Below are positions 8,156-16,978 of a stretch of DNA of 64,000 nucleotides, piece after piece (the stretch's first letter is position 1; each line of letters begins with the position of its first letter). The notes under the pieces are model-generated. The model saw only the letters and a program-made list of their open reading frames with translations. It made no database searches and was not told where the DNA came from. The stretch covers positions 23,007 through 87,006 of the forward strand of contig JAITVK010000019.1 in the NCBI GenBank assembly GCA_031285845.1, written 5' to 3'. The position numbers and the translations under genes were made by a program. The stretch is from Propionibacteriaceae bacterium (GTDB taxonomy: Bacteria; Actinomycetota; Actinomycetes; Propionibacteriales; Propionibacteriaceae).

Positions 8156-8545
8156 ATGATGACACGCAGAGGTCTTCCTCCTGCAAGAGCGGGTTCGATC
8201 GCCGATCGGTCGAACCGATCAGGCGAGGGTGGATGGGTGACCGTGGAGATGGCGCTGGCGGCTCTAGGAGTCGGCGCGGCGCTGGTGGGCTGCATCGGAG
8301 GTTTTTCGGCGGGGTTGGCCCAACTGCGGTGTGAAGACGCCGCCGCTGAGATCGCGCGTCAGGCCGCTCGAGACGACCGTGTCGCCGTCGACGCCATCGC
8401 CGAGAGGCTGCCCACCGACGCGGTGGTGAAGGTGGAATCTCGTCCATCACAGGTTCATGTGACCGTGGTGATGGACATGCACGCCTGGGGAGAATGGCTG
8501 CCAGCCATCACTCTGACGGGCGAGGCCGACGCGCAAATGGAGTGA
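8156..8545 (+). CDS. TadE-like pseudopilin
   Basis: 129 residues. After a 30-residue basic leader, GGWVTVEMALAALGVGAALVGCIGG forms the single membrane helix with the Glu typical of TadE pseudopilins. The rest is a small extracytoplasmic domain. The frame opens at GTG 8141, but a purine-rich Shine-Dalgarno (AAGAGGAG) sits within that stretch and is well spaced for ATG 8156. It is followed one base later by the second TadE-like gene. Confidence 0.75.
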   Translation: MMTRRGLPPARAGSIADRSNRSGEGGWVTVEMALAALGVGAALVGCIGGFSAGLAQLRCEDAAAEIARQAARDDRVAVDAIAERLPTDAVVKVESRPSQVHVTVVMDMHAWGEWLPAITLTGEADAQME

Positions 8546-8947
8546 ATGATGACGACAGTGGGCAATGTTCGAGGGCAAGTCGACTCTGGCGATCGCGGCA
8601 GTGCTGCACTCGCCACGGTGGTCGGGTGCGTGGCCCTGGCTTTGGGTTTGCTGATCATGTCGATGGTCGTGGTCTATGTCCTGGCTGTTCATCGTGCCCG
8701 TCATGTCGCCGATTTGACGGCATTGGCCGCCGCTGAGCAGGCCGTTGCTCGCGTCGATGATCAGACCTCATGTGAGACTGCGGCCGATGTGGCTGAGCGA
8801 AACGGCGCGCGCCAGTCATCATGCGAGATCATCCGCGCTGGTGTCGATGTCGTGGCCGTGTCGTCGGTCGATGTGGAGTTTCGACTGCTGGGGCCGGTCG
8901 GGCCAAACACAGTGGCGTCGACGTCGTACGCGGGCACCGGGCCATGA
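8546..8947 (+). CDS. Rv3654c-like TadE-family protein of the secretion/helicase neighbourhood
   Basis: 133 residues with DRGSAALATVVGCVALALGLLIMSMVVVYVLAVHRARHVADLTALAAAE: a Gly-Ser-Ala start, one long membrane helix, then the DLTALAAA segment characteristic of the TadE-like/TadG-like family found last in actinobacterial tad operons. Two Cys in the exported part (SCETAAD and SSCEI) could form a disulfide. It is immediately downstream of the previous gene and closes the cluster. Confidence 0.75.
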   Translation: MMTTVGNVRGQVDSGDRGSAALATVVGCVALALGLLIMSMVVVYVLAVHRARHVADLTALAAAEQAVARVDDQTSCETAADVAERNGARQSSCEIIRAGVDVVAVSSVDVEFRLLGPVGPNTVASTSYAGTGP

Positions 8948-9016
8948 TGCTCCATAGGTCCGGGCGGTTCGCCCGGCGGCTGGTTCTCGACAAGTCGGGC
9001 GTGAGATGCTGGAGCG

Positions 9017-10522
9017 ATGAGCACCTACACCGACGCCATGTCGCGCTTGCGCGAGGTTTTGATCGCAGTCGACTACCGAGTCGACTCGGTGATGGAGGCC
9101 ATCACCACTGCGGGCCAGTCCGATCTCGAGCGCAACCATACCGTGGCAGCTTGCCGGGCATTGGGCCAGCGCACAGATCGTCTCGCGACCTTGATCCGGC
9201 TGTTCATACTGCAGCAGGTCGTCCCTTCGTCGCAGGCGTTGGCCGCGATCGATGTGTCCGGCTTGGCGGAGTTGGGTCTTATCACCGTTCAGCAGGATCA
9301 GGTGGCCGCGATGGTGGATATTCGACCGTTCTTGGACGAGTCGACTCAGGCTTCGGGTTGGGTGGTGTCCGATCACGCCGCCAGCGTGGACACTCGCGTT
9401 GTTCCGCCAACCACAGACCATGTGTTGGGGATGTCCCCAGCCTCGGTCTCACTGTCACAGATCACGCCGCGCCATGAGGTGGGCGCAGCATTGGATCTGG
9501 GCACCGGCTGTGGGATTCAAAGCCTGTATCTGTGCGAGCATGCTCGGCAGGTGGTGGCCACCGATCTTAACCCGCGGGCCCTGACGATGGCGAGCTTGAC
9601 CTTCGCACTGAACGACGTCCGAGTGGACGCCCGACTAGGATCGTTGTACGAACCGGTGGCTGACGAGGTCTTCGACCTGATCACCACGAACCCGCCTTTC
9701 GTCATCGCGCCGCCGTCCGACAAACGGTTGACCTACCGTGAAGCTGGTCTGAGGTCCGATGATCTGATGAAAGCAGTGATCCAGCAAGCTGGTCCGCGGC
9801 TGGCCCCAGGAGGGTCTCTGCATGTCCTGGGCAACTGGGCTCATGTCGACGGTCAACCGTGGGAGAATCGGTTGACCCAGTGGGTGCCCGCCGGTTGCGA
9901 CGCGTACTTCGTGGAGCGGGAGACCCTCGATCCATACGAGTACATCGAGATCTGGTTGGCCGATGCGGGGTGGATGGGCAGCCCACAGTATCTGACGAAA
10001 TACCGTCAGTGGCTGGAGTACTTCGGCGCCTGCGGTGTGCGATCCGTGGGATTGGGCTGGGTGACGATGGTCAAGTCAGGGTCCGATTCGCCCAGGGTCG
10101 TGGCTGAGCAATGGGGCCATTCGGTGAGTCAGCCCGTGGCCGATGATCTCCAGGCCCATATTCGCGCCTTGGATTATGCCGACTGGTCTGACCATCGGAT
10201 TCTGGATCAGACATGGGTGCTGGCTCCAGGCGTCGTGCAGGAGACGCTGGGGCCCGTGGGGCGGCAGGACCCGGCGACCGTGGTCCTGCGTCGAGTCGAC
10301 GGATTGCGACGGGCGGTTCAAGTCGATTACGAGTTCGGTGGAGTCCTGGGCGCCTGCGATGGGGAACTCACCTTGGCGCAGATCGTGGCCGCCGTGGCCC
10401 ATCTGAGCGGGACGGACCTCGGCGGATTGGCTGACATGGTGATGCCCAAGTTCCGCCAACTGGTGGCGCAGACGTGGCTCACGCCGACGGGCGCCTCGGC
10501 TGAGGACCACCTCGCAGGGTAG
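9017..10522 (+). CDS. PrmC/RsmC-like SAM methyltransferase with N- and C-terminal extensions
   Basis: 501 residues. An N-terminal helical region (1-110; AACRALGQRTDRLATLIRLF) resembles the DUF7059 domain of actinobacterial methyltransferases. The catalytic domain has motif I ALDLGTGCGIQSLYL, motif II VVATDLNPRAL and the DLITTNPPFVI motif. The NPPF tetrad marks enzymes methylating amide or exocyclic amino nitrogens in proteins, RNA or DNA. A C-terminal domain of about 150 residues follows. The substrate is not determined. It sits between the Tad locus and topA, where many relatives carry a DEAD-box helicase. Confidence 0.8.
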   Translation: MSTYTDAMSRLREVLIAVDYRVDSVMEAITTAGQSDLERNHTVAACRALGQRTDRLATLIRLFILQQVVPSSQALAAIDVSGLAELGLITVQQDQVAAMVDIRPFLDESTQASGWVVSDHAASVDTRVVPPTTDHVLGMSPASVSLSQITPRHEVGAALDLGTGCGIQSLYLCEHARQVVATDLNPRALTMASLTFALNDVRVDARLGSLYEPVADEVFDLITTNPPFVIAPPSDKRLTYREAGLRSDDLMKAVIQQAGPRLAPGGSLHVLGNWAHVDGQPWENRLTQWVPAGCDAYFVERETLDPYEYIEIWLADAGWMGSPQYLTKYRQWLEYFGACGVRSVGLGWVTMVKSGSDSPRVVAEQWGHSVSQPVADDLQAHIRALDYADWSDHRILDQTWVLAPGVVQETLGPVGRQDPATVVLRRVDGLRRAVQVDYEFGGVLGACDGELTLAQIVAAVAHLSGTDLGGLADMVMPKFRQLVAQTWLTPTGASAEDHLAG

Positions 10523-10877
10523 TCGCCGCCGACTCGTCTGACGCCGAGTCCCCCAGTCACGCCATCGCGGGGTCGGCCCAGAGTCGCATTGGCGTCGTGG
10601 TCGTGCCCGGCGTCGGGTCACGTCATCCCACGGTCGTGGCGCCGTCTCGGCAGCCATGAAGTCGCGTCATCGCGCCGAAGGTGGTGGTGTCGGTTCGGGT
10701 AGGTTCGCTAAGGTGGAGTGTCATCACGGCGTGGTCGCGCCGACGGGGTGGGGTGCCGGTGGTGGCGTCTGTGATGCGTAGGGGAGCAGCAGATTGGGTG
10801 ACTGACTGGGGGCGTTGCCAGTCAGGCGAGTCCGTGCGGTACATTTGTGCGGTCTGGCGAAGACAGAAAGAACGAAG
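10523..10877. other. Intergenic region upstream of topA
   Basis: 355 bases with no believable gene. A possible promoter for topA lies near 10815-10850 (TTGCCA followed 19 bases later by TACATT), but the spacing is long. No terminator or RNA motif is recognised. Confidence 0.35.
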
Positions 10878-13502
10878 ATGGCTCAGAAGAAGCTGGTTAT
10901 TGTGGAGTCGCCCACCAAGGCCTCCAAGATCGCCTCGTACCTCGGACCGGACTACATCGTGGAGTCCAGTCGGGGCCATGTGCGCGACCTGCCGACAGCG
11001 GCGGCCGAAATTCCGGCCAAGTACAAGCAGGAGCCCTGGGCGCGCCTGGGCGTGGACGTGACCAACCATTTCCAGCCAATCTATGTCGTGTCGGCGGACA
11101 AAAAGAAGACTATCGCCGACCTGAAGCGCAAGCTCGCCGACGCCGACGAACTCCTGCTGGCCACCGATGAGGATCGTGAGGGCGAGGCGATCGCCTGGCA
11201 TCTGTTGGAGGAATTGAAGCCTAAGGTTCCCGTCAAGCGCATGGTCTTTCACGAGATCACCCCACAAGCCATTCAAGCGGCAGTGGCTTCGCCTCGTGAG
11301 CTCGACACCGACCTGGTCGACGCGCAAGAAGCTCGCCGTATTCTCGATCGGTTGTACGGCTACGAGGTTTCCCCGGTGCTGTGGAAGAAAGTCATGCCGC
11401 GCCTGTCCGCCGGACGGGTGCAGTCGGTGGCCACTCGTCTGATCGTGGATCGTGAGAAGGAGCGGATGGCGTTTCGGCGCGCCTCGTACTGGGATCTCGC
11501 GGCCCTGCTGGACGCTGGAGCCGAGGCCGAGCCGCCACGATTCTCAGCCCGGCTGACTCGAGTGGGGGACGCTCGGGTGGCTCAAGGCCGCGATTTCACG
11601 TCGCAAGGGGTGCTGACCGGCGATCTGGCCGTGTTGAACGAACAGTCAGCTCAAGCGTTGGCCGACACGTTGAAACAGGCGTCGTACGTTGTCGATTCGG
11701 TGGACACTCGTCCGTACACCCGCAGGCCGTACGCTCCATTTCGAACCACCACGCTTCAACAGGAGGCCGGGCGCAAGCTTGGATTCACCGCGCAGCGGAC
11801 GATGTCGGTGGCCCAAGACTTGTACGAAGCCGGTTGGATCACCTACATGCGGACCGACTCGGTGACTTTGTCGGATCAGGCGATTCAGGCAGCGCGCAAA
11901 CAGGCGACGCAACTGTTCGGCGCGAAGTACGTTCCAGCCAAGCCGCGGGTGTACGCCTCCAAGGTCAAGAACGCTCAAGAGGCCCACGAGGCGATCCGCC
12001 CAGCCGGTGAAGTCTTCCGCGCGCCGCAGGATTCCGGTCTGGTCGCCGATCAGCTCAAACTCTACGACCTGGTGTGGCGACGGACTTTGGCCAGCCAGAT
12101 GGCCGACGCCCAGGGCGAGTCGATGACGGTCCGGATCCAGGCGAGCCACCTGGGCGCAGTGATCGGTGACCACGTCGTCGACAACTGCCAGTTCACCGCA
12201 TCGGGGCGCACAGTCACCTTCGCCGGGTTCCTGAAAGCCTATGTCGAGTCGCACGACGATCCTGATGAGACCGATGACGACGCCCAGGCCAGATTGCCGC
12301 AGTTGCATGGCGGGCAGGACCTGACGGTGGTCAGTGTCACTCCCAGCGGTCATGAGACCCGTCCGCCGGCGCGATATACCGAGCCGAGTCTGGTGGCGAA
12401 GCTCGAAGAACTGGAAATCGGGCGACCGAGCACCTATGCGAGCATCATTCGAACGATCACTTCGCGCGATTACGTCTTCAAACAGGGCTCGGCCCTGGTT
12501 CCGACCTGGCTCGCCTTCGCTGTCACCCGGCTGTTGGAAGAACAGTTCCCCCAGTTGGTGGATTATGCTTTCACGGCCACGATGGAAGAGGATCTGGATG
12601 AGATCGCCAAAGGCGACGCTCGTCGCCTGGACATTCTGAGCCGGTTCTATTTCGGTCATGACGGGGCCGAGGGTTTGCATGATCTGGTCAACGAGGTCGG
12701 CGACGTCGATCCGCGCAAACTGTCGACCTTCGAAATTCCTGGTGATCGTGGGCTGGTGGTGCATGTCGGCAAGTTCGGGCCCTACGTGGAAGACCCGCTG
12801 GGTAAACGGGCGACCGTGCCCGAGCAGACACCGCCCGACGAGCTGACCGAGGCCAAAGCGGCTGAACTGCTCGACGCTCCGGCCAGTCAGGAGCGTGAGC
12901 TCGGAACATCCAGCACCACCGGCTACTCGGTGGTCGCCAAAGACGGCCGCTTCGGCCCCTACGTCACCGAGGTGTTGCCACCGGCGGCGCCGAAATCAGC
13001 CAAGCCTCGCACGGGCAGTCTGTTCAAGACGATGACCCTTGACACGGTCACCTTGGAGCAAGCCGAGCAGTTGCTGAGTCTGCCGCGCACCATCGGTCAG
13101 ATCGATGATCAGCCGGTGACAGCACAGAACGGTCGCTACGGGCCGTACATCAAGCATGGCGCCACCTCACGGCCGCTGCCCAGCGAGGAAGCGATTTTCA
13201 CGGTCACCTTGGACGAGGCGAAAGCTCTGTTGGACACCACCCCCGTACGCGGCGCGCGCTCCACCGGACCGCTGCGGGAGTTGGGGCCGGATCCGGCCAC
13301 CGGGGCCGCAGTCACCATCAAGGACGGCCGATTCGGTCCGTACGTGACTGACGGTCAGACCAACGCGACCCTGCGAAAGACCGACTCGGTGGAAACCATC
13401 ACCGCTGAGAGGGCCTTTGAACTGTTGGCGGAGAAAAGGGCCAAGGGCCCAGCGCCCAAGAAGACCACGCGACGTACCACCCGAACGACGAAGAAGAAGT
13501 GA
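10878..13502 (+). CDS. topA: DNA topoisomerase I
   Basis: 874-residue type IA topoisomerase that relaxes negative supercoils. The Toprim domain starts at KLVIVESPTKASKI and includes ATDEDREGEAIAWHL with the metal-binding acidic residues. The catalytic tyrosine is Tyr323 in GWITYMRTDSV. The C-terminal part carries repeated DGRFGPYV/NGRYGPYI modules (topoisomerase C-terminal repeats) instead of zinc fingers and ends in a Lys/Arg-rich tail (KKTTRRTTRTTKKK), the usual actinobacterial form. The frame is open upstream, but the conserved N-terminus starts at ATG 10878. It is followed two bases later by tmk. Confidence 0.97.
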   Translation: MAQKKLVIVESPTKASKIASYLGPDYIVESSRGHVRDLPTAAAEIPAKYKQEPWARLGVDVTNHFQPIYVVSADKKKTIADLKRKLADADELLLATDEDREGEAIAWHLLEELKPKVPVKRMVFHEITPQAIQAAVASPRELDTDLVDAQEARRILDRLYGYEVSPVLWKKVMPRLSAGRVQSVATRLIVDREKERMAFRRASYWDLAALLDAGAEAEPPRFSARLTRVGDARVAQGRDFTSQGVLTGDLAVLNEQSAQALADTLKQASYVVDSVDTRPYTRRPYAPFRTTTLQQEAGRKLGFTAQRTMSVAQDLYEAGWITYMRTDSVTLSDQAIQAARKQATQLFGAKYVPAKPRVYASKVKNAQEAHEAIRPAGEVFRAPQDSGLVADQLKLYDLVWRRTLASQMADAQGESMTVRIQASHLGAVIGDHVVDNCQFTASGRTVTFAGFLKAYVESHDDPDETDDDAQARLPQLHGGQDLTVVSVTPSGHETRPPARYTEPSLVAKLEELEIGRPSTYASIIRTITSRDYVFKQGSALVPTWLAFAVTRLLEEQFPQLVDYAFTATMEEDLDEIAKGDARRLDILSRFYFGHDGAEGLHDLVNEVGDVDPRKLSTFEIPGDRGLVVHVGKFGPYVEDPLGKRATVPEQTPPDELTEAKAAELLDAPASQERELGTSSTTGYSVVAKDGRFGPYVTEVLPPAAPKSAKPRTGSLFKTMTLDTVTLEQAEQLLSLPRTIGQIDDQPVTAQNGRYGPYIKHGATSRPLPSEEAIFTVTLDEAKALLDTTPVRGARSTGPLRELGPDPATGAAVTIKDGRFGPYVTDGQTNATLRKTDSVETITAERAFELLAEKRAKGPAPKKTTRRTTRTTKKK

Positions 13503-13504
13503 CC

Positions 13505-14149
13505 ATGGCCGACCGCTCGGGATTGTTCATCGCGTTCGAAGGCGGCGATGGCTCGGGGAAGTCCACTCATGCCCGTCGGCTGGCGCAATGGCTGACCGAC
13601 CAGGGTTATCGGGTTCATCTGACGTTCGAGCCGGGAGACACCGAAGTGGGGGCCAGCCTGCGCCAGATCGTCTTGCACTCCCCGGTGAATCTGGATGTGC
13701 GCGCCGAAGCGCTGCTTTACGCGGCTGACAAGGCTCAGCATGTCGCCGAAGTGGTACGACCCGGCTTGGACGCCGGCGAGATCATCATCTGTGACCGCTA
13801 TGTCGATTCCACGATCGCCTACCAGGGAGCCGGTCGTGCTCTCAGCGTGGACGACATCACGCGTCTGGCGTGGTGGTCTGTGTCGGATCTGGCGCCCGAT
13901 TTGACTGTTGTGATGGACGTTTCGGTTCGTCAGGCGTTCGCCGGCAAGACCGACTTGGATCGGATGGAATCCGCCGGAGTCGACTTTCATGAGCGGGTTC
14001 GCCACCATTTTCTGGATCTGGCGGCCGCTGATCCGCGTCGGTATCTCGTGGTTGCCGGTCGCGGGCCGATCGATGCGGCCACTGGGACGATTCGGACAGC
14101 CGTGTCCGAACTGATCGACCAGTCGGATCGACGCCTAGTTCGCGTCTGA
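13505..14149 (+). CDS. tmk: Thymidylate kinase
   Basis: Phosphorylates dTMP to dTDP. About 214 residues with P-loop FEGGDGSGKSTHARRLAQWL, the DR(Y/H) motif ICDRYVDSTIAYQGAGR, and the expected length. The LID region lacks an obvious Arg-rich run. A GTG at 13499 overlapping the topA stop is an alternative start. The ATG at 13505 fits the family better. Coupling to topA is the common actinobacterial arrangement. Confidence 0.93.
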   Translation: MADRSGLFIAFEGGDGSGKSTHARRLAQWLTDQGYRVHLTFEPGDTEVGASLRQIVLHSPVNLDVRAEALLYAADKAQHVAEVVRPGLDAGEIIICDRYVDSTIAYQGAGRALSVDDITRLAWWSVSDLAPDLTVVMDVSVRQAFAGKTDLDRMESAGVDFHERVRHHFLDLAAADPRRYLVVAGRGPIDAATGTIRTAVSELIDQSDRRLVRV

Positions 14150-14345
14150 CCGGAGCTCGGCTCGCGTCGGGTTCGCGTCTACTCTGCGCTTGGCTCGCGC
14201 CAACCCGGGCTTGGCTCACGTCTGACGCGAGCTTCACCTGCGCCTGATGTGCGCCTGACGTGCGCCGAACTCGACCCTGGCACACGCCTGACCCGTCAGT
14301 CGATTTCCATCGTAGTCCTCCCCGGGTCAAGCTCCTGAGCGAATT
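14150..14345. repeat. Degenerate short GC-rich repeats downstream of tmk
   Basis: The stretch contains many copies of near-identical 10-12-mers, for example cctgcgcctga, tgtgcgcctga and cgtgcgccgaa in a row at about 14228-14262, and several variants of ggctcgcg/ggcttggctc before them. No hairpin with a T-run is seen. It looks like slippage-generated low-complexity DNA. Confidence 0.4.
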
Positions 14346-14407
14346 CTGAGAGTCGATGTCGATACTTGAACTATCGCAAGACTTCATCACTGTCTCAAGG
14401 AGTGTCG

Positions 14408-15550
14408 ATGAAACTGAAGTATCGTATAGCGGCCGGCCTGGCGGCGATCATGATGGCCGCGGGTCTGTGTGGAGTCGTCCCGGCGACGGCAACCCCGGTT
14501 CCAACTCAGCCAACGGTCGAAGAACTGGCGTGGCCCAACTACCCGTCGATTCCCAGCTACCCGTCCAGCGGCGGTCATACCTGGTCTCCGTCCATTCCTG
14601 GCTACACCGACCAAACCCAGTCCGACGACGCCAGCGACGGGCAGTCTGACACCTCGCCAGCCAACGAGCAGCAGTCCACCGGCGTCGTTCTGATCGAGAC
14701 CACCGTGAGCTACGGTTCGGGCAAAGCGGCGGGTACGGGCATGGTGATCAGTCAGGACGGTCTGGTGCTGACCAACCATCACGTGGTGGCGTCCTCGACA
14801 GCTGTCAACGTGACCATCCCATCGACTGGTCAGACATACCCGGCTGAGGTTCTGGGCTACGACGCGACCGCCGATGTGGCCTTGTTGCGCCTGACCGGGG
14901 CTTCGGGTCTGTCCACCGTCAACGTCACGACCACTCCGGTGGCCGTCGGAGACTCGATCACCGCTGTCGGCAATGCCGAAGGCGGCGGAGAACTCATCGC
15001 CGCGCCCGGCCAGGTCGCCGCAACTCAACAGAACATCACCGTCAACAATGACGATGGCAGCCAGTCCAAGCTGACCGATCTGATCCAAATGGATGCCGCC
15101 TTGGTCCCCGGTGATTCTGGTGGTGCTCTGCTGGACGAGAATGGCAACGTGGTCGGGATGAACGTCGCCGGTTCGGCTGACTCCTCGCAGGAGATTGGCT
15201 ACGCCATTCCGATCAGCACAGCCCTGCAGGTCGCTCGGGACGTGTTGGACGGTCGTGCGAGCGACACTGTGACCATCGGTCGCCAAGCAGCCTTGGGAGT
15301 GCAGGTGTCGAGCCGATCCACTGGCGCTCGGGTGGCAGGAGTGATCGAGGACAGTCCGGCGGCACAGGCCGGGATCGCGGTGGGCTCGCGCATCACACGG
15401 ATCGACGGTGTCGACATCACGACGGTCGATGACCTCAGCGCCGAATTGGCCAACCACAGGCCTGGAGACGTCGTCAACGTCACCTGGACTGATCGTAGCG
15501 GGGCTGAACACAGCGCCGACATCGCACTATGGGAGGCGCCACTGGCCTGA
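14408..15550 (+). CDS. Secreted HtrA/DegP-type serine protease with PDZ domain
   Basis: 380 residues. A signal peptide (MKLKYRIAAGLAAIMMAAGLCG, then VVPATATP as a likely cleavage region) precedes a Pro/Ser/Tyr-rich linker to about residue 90. The trypsin-like domain follows, with the triad His125 (LTNHHVV), Asp156 (DATADVALLRL) and Ser237 (VPGDSGGALLDENGNVVGMN). A C-terminal PDZ domain (about 295-375) includes GVIEDSPAAQAGIAVGSRITRI. The start is set by AAGGAG five bases upstream. It is likely an envelope protein-quality protease. A strong terminator lies downstream. Confidence 0.9.
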   Translation: MKLKYRIAAGLAAIMMAAGLCGVVPATATPVPTQPTVEELAWPNYPSIPSYPSSGGHTWSPSIPGYTDQTQSDDASDGQSDTSPANEQQSTGVVLIETTVSYGSGKAAGTGMVISQDGLVLTNHHVVASSTAVNVTIPSTGQTYPAEVLGYDATADVALLRLTGASGLSTVNVTTTPVAVGDSITAVGNAEGGGELIAAPGQVAATQQNITVNNDDGSQSKLTDLIQMDAALVPGDSGGALLDENGNVVGMNVAGSADSSQEIGYAIPISTALQVARDVLDGRASDTVTIGRQAALGVQVSSRSTGARVAGVIEDSPAAQAGIAVGSRITRIDGVDITTVDDLSAELANHRPGDVVNVTWTDRSGAEHSADIALWEAPLA

Positions 15551-15624
15551 CATCGCGCGACGACCCTTCTTCACCACCATCGAGAGGAGATCATCTGGAC
15601 AGACGATCCTGACCCACAAAAGAT

Positions 15625-15664
15625 GCCCGTTGGTCCGTCATGTGGCGGACCAACGGGCTTTTCC
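15625..15664. terminator. Rho-independent terminator, probably bidirectional
   Basis: A perfect 13-bp stem (arms 15625-15637 and 15646-15658) with an 8-base loop is followed by TTTT on the plus strand and flanked on the other side by a short A-run. It separates the plus-strand protease from the convergent glpABC operon and could end both. Confidence 0.85.
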
Positions 15665-15751
15665 CTGTCCGGAAGACTGGCCAGGCTCGGCGGGTCGCAA
15701 CGCCGCTGGCCGGGTTCCGCACGCCGGTGGATTCGCCGAAGAGTTCGTCGC

Positions 15752-16978
15752 TCAGCTCAGTCCGTACGCCTGATGCAGCAGCCAAACTGGGTGGACGACT
15801 TTCGCGCCAGTGGCGGCGGCGATCTGCCAGCGGCAAGTCTCGGTGTCACACACGGCCAGTTTCGGGTTGACGTCACGCACCTTGTCGAACAGTGGTTTGC
15901 CGACGGCTTGGCCGACGTCGTACTTCTCCTTCTTCAATCCGTACGTTCCAGCGATGCCGCAGCAGGTCGCGTCGGAGTCGACCACGGTCAGTCCAGGGAT
16001 GAGCCGCAGCAGCTCCAGAGCGGGTTTGCCCATGCCTTGACCTTTCACCTGGCATGGCACGTGGTAGACGACTTCCAGGTTGATGGGGGAGAAGTCCAAC
16101 GGCAGTTTGCCCCGGTCGGCCAGGTCGAGCAAGAATTCTGAGATCTCACGGGTTCGCCCACCCACCCTCAACACGGCTGGATCGTCCACACCCATGATCT
16201 CGTGGGCCTCATGTTTCAGCATTCCTGCGCAGGATCCGGCCGCAGTGATGATCGGGACGTCGTCGGCGATGTTGAGCCGCTCCGCCAACGTCTTGACGTA
16301 GCCGCGTGCCGTGTCGAAGATGCCGTTGGATTGCAGCGGCAGTCCACAGCAGCCTTGGGGTGGCACGACCACCTCGTACCCCAGATGTTCAAGCACCTCG
16401 ACGGCTTTGATCGACGTCTCGACCTCGAAATACTGGCCGGCGCAGCCATGGAAGAAGACGACCTTGCCAGCGGTGGCCGATTGGGCCGGAGTGTGTTTCT
16501 TCCACCACGAGGCAAAGGTACGGGTGTGGGCTGTCGGCATCGCCGCTTTGCGATGGACGCCGACGACTTTCTCTATCATCCAGCGGGCGGCTCCATTGGC
16601 CAGAACGGCGTTGGCGATCGGAGCGACCGGTCGCATGACCGCACCCATCATGATCGTTCGCGAGATCAGTTGGTCACGCAAAGGCATATGGTCTTTCTTC
16701 ATGGCTGCTCGAGCCACGGAGTTGAGTTCAGCGATCTTGACTCCTTGGGGGCACACCAAGGTGCAGGTGCCGCAGGACGAGCAGTAGTCCAACGAATGAT
16801 CGACCGACTCACCGTGGCGGTAGCGCTCAGCTTGCGGCCCGACGAATTTGGGGCCGCTGAATGCTGGCGTGACCGCCATCACGGGGCACTGGGTCTCGCA
16901 GATTGTGCATTTGACGCACTGATCCAGACTTGCTCGGGCCAGGAGGTTGTGCTCGTGGGATGTCGATTCGAACATCAC
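15752..16978 (-). CDS. glpC: Anaerobic glycerol-3-phosphate dehydrogenase, subunit C
   Basis: 408-residue iron-sulfur membrane-anchor subunit that passes electrons from GlpAB to the quinone pool. Two 4Fe-4S motifs are clear near the N-terminus: CVKCTICETQCPV and CSSCGTCTLVCPQG. Two CCG-type cysteine-rich domains follow, with FFHGCAGQYFE...PQGCCGLPL and YHVPCQVKGQG...DATCCGIAGTYG. The gene overlaps glpB by four bases, so the three subunits are translated together. Confidence 0.95.
   Translation of the reverse strand: MMFESTSHEHNLLARASLDQCVKCTICETQCPVMAVTPAFSGPKFVGPQAERYRHGESVDHSLDYCSSCGTCTLVCPQGVKIAELNSVARAAMKKDHMPLRDQLISRTIMMGAVMRPVAPIANAVLANGAARWMIEKVVGVHRKAAMPTAHTRTFASWWKKHTPAQSATAGKVVFFHGCAGQYFEVETSIKAVEVLEHLGYEVVVPPQGCCGLPLQSNGIFDTARGYVKTLAERLNIADDVPIITAAGSCAGMLKHEAHEIMGVDDPAVLRVGGRTREISEFLLDLADRGKLPLDFSPINLEVVYHVPCQVKGQGMGKPALELLRLIPGLTVVDSDATCCGIAGTYGLKKEKYDVGQAVGKPLFDKVRDVNPKLAVCDTETCRWQIAAATGAKVVHPVWLLHQAYGLS

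Noticed and set aside
11646..12764. Minus-strand open frame of 372 codons inside topA
   Set aside because: Exact shadow of the topA coding frame; composition rich in Arg, His and Gln with no motif.
14387..15511. Minus-strand open frame of 374 codons opposite the HtrA-type gene
   Set aside because: The plus-strand frame carries a full catalytic triad and PDZ domain; the opposite frame is a shadow.
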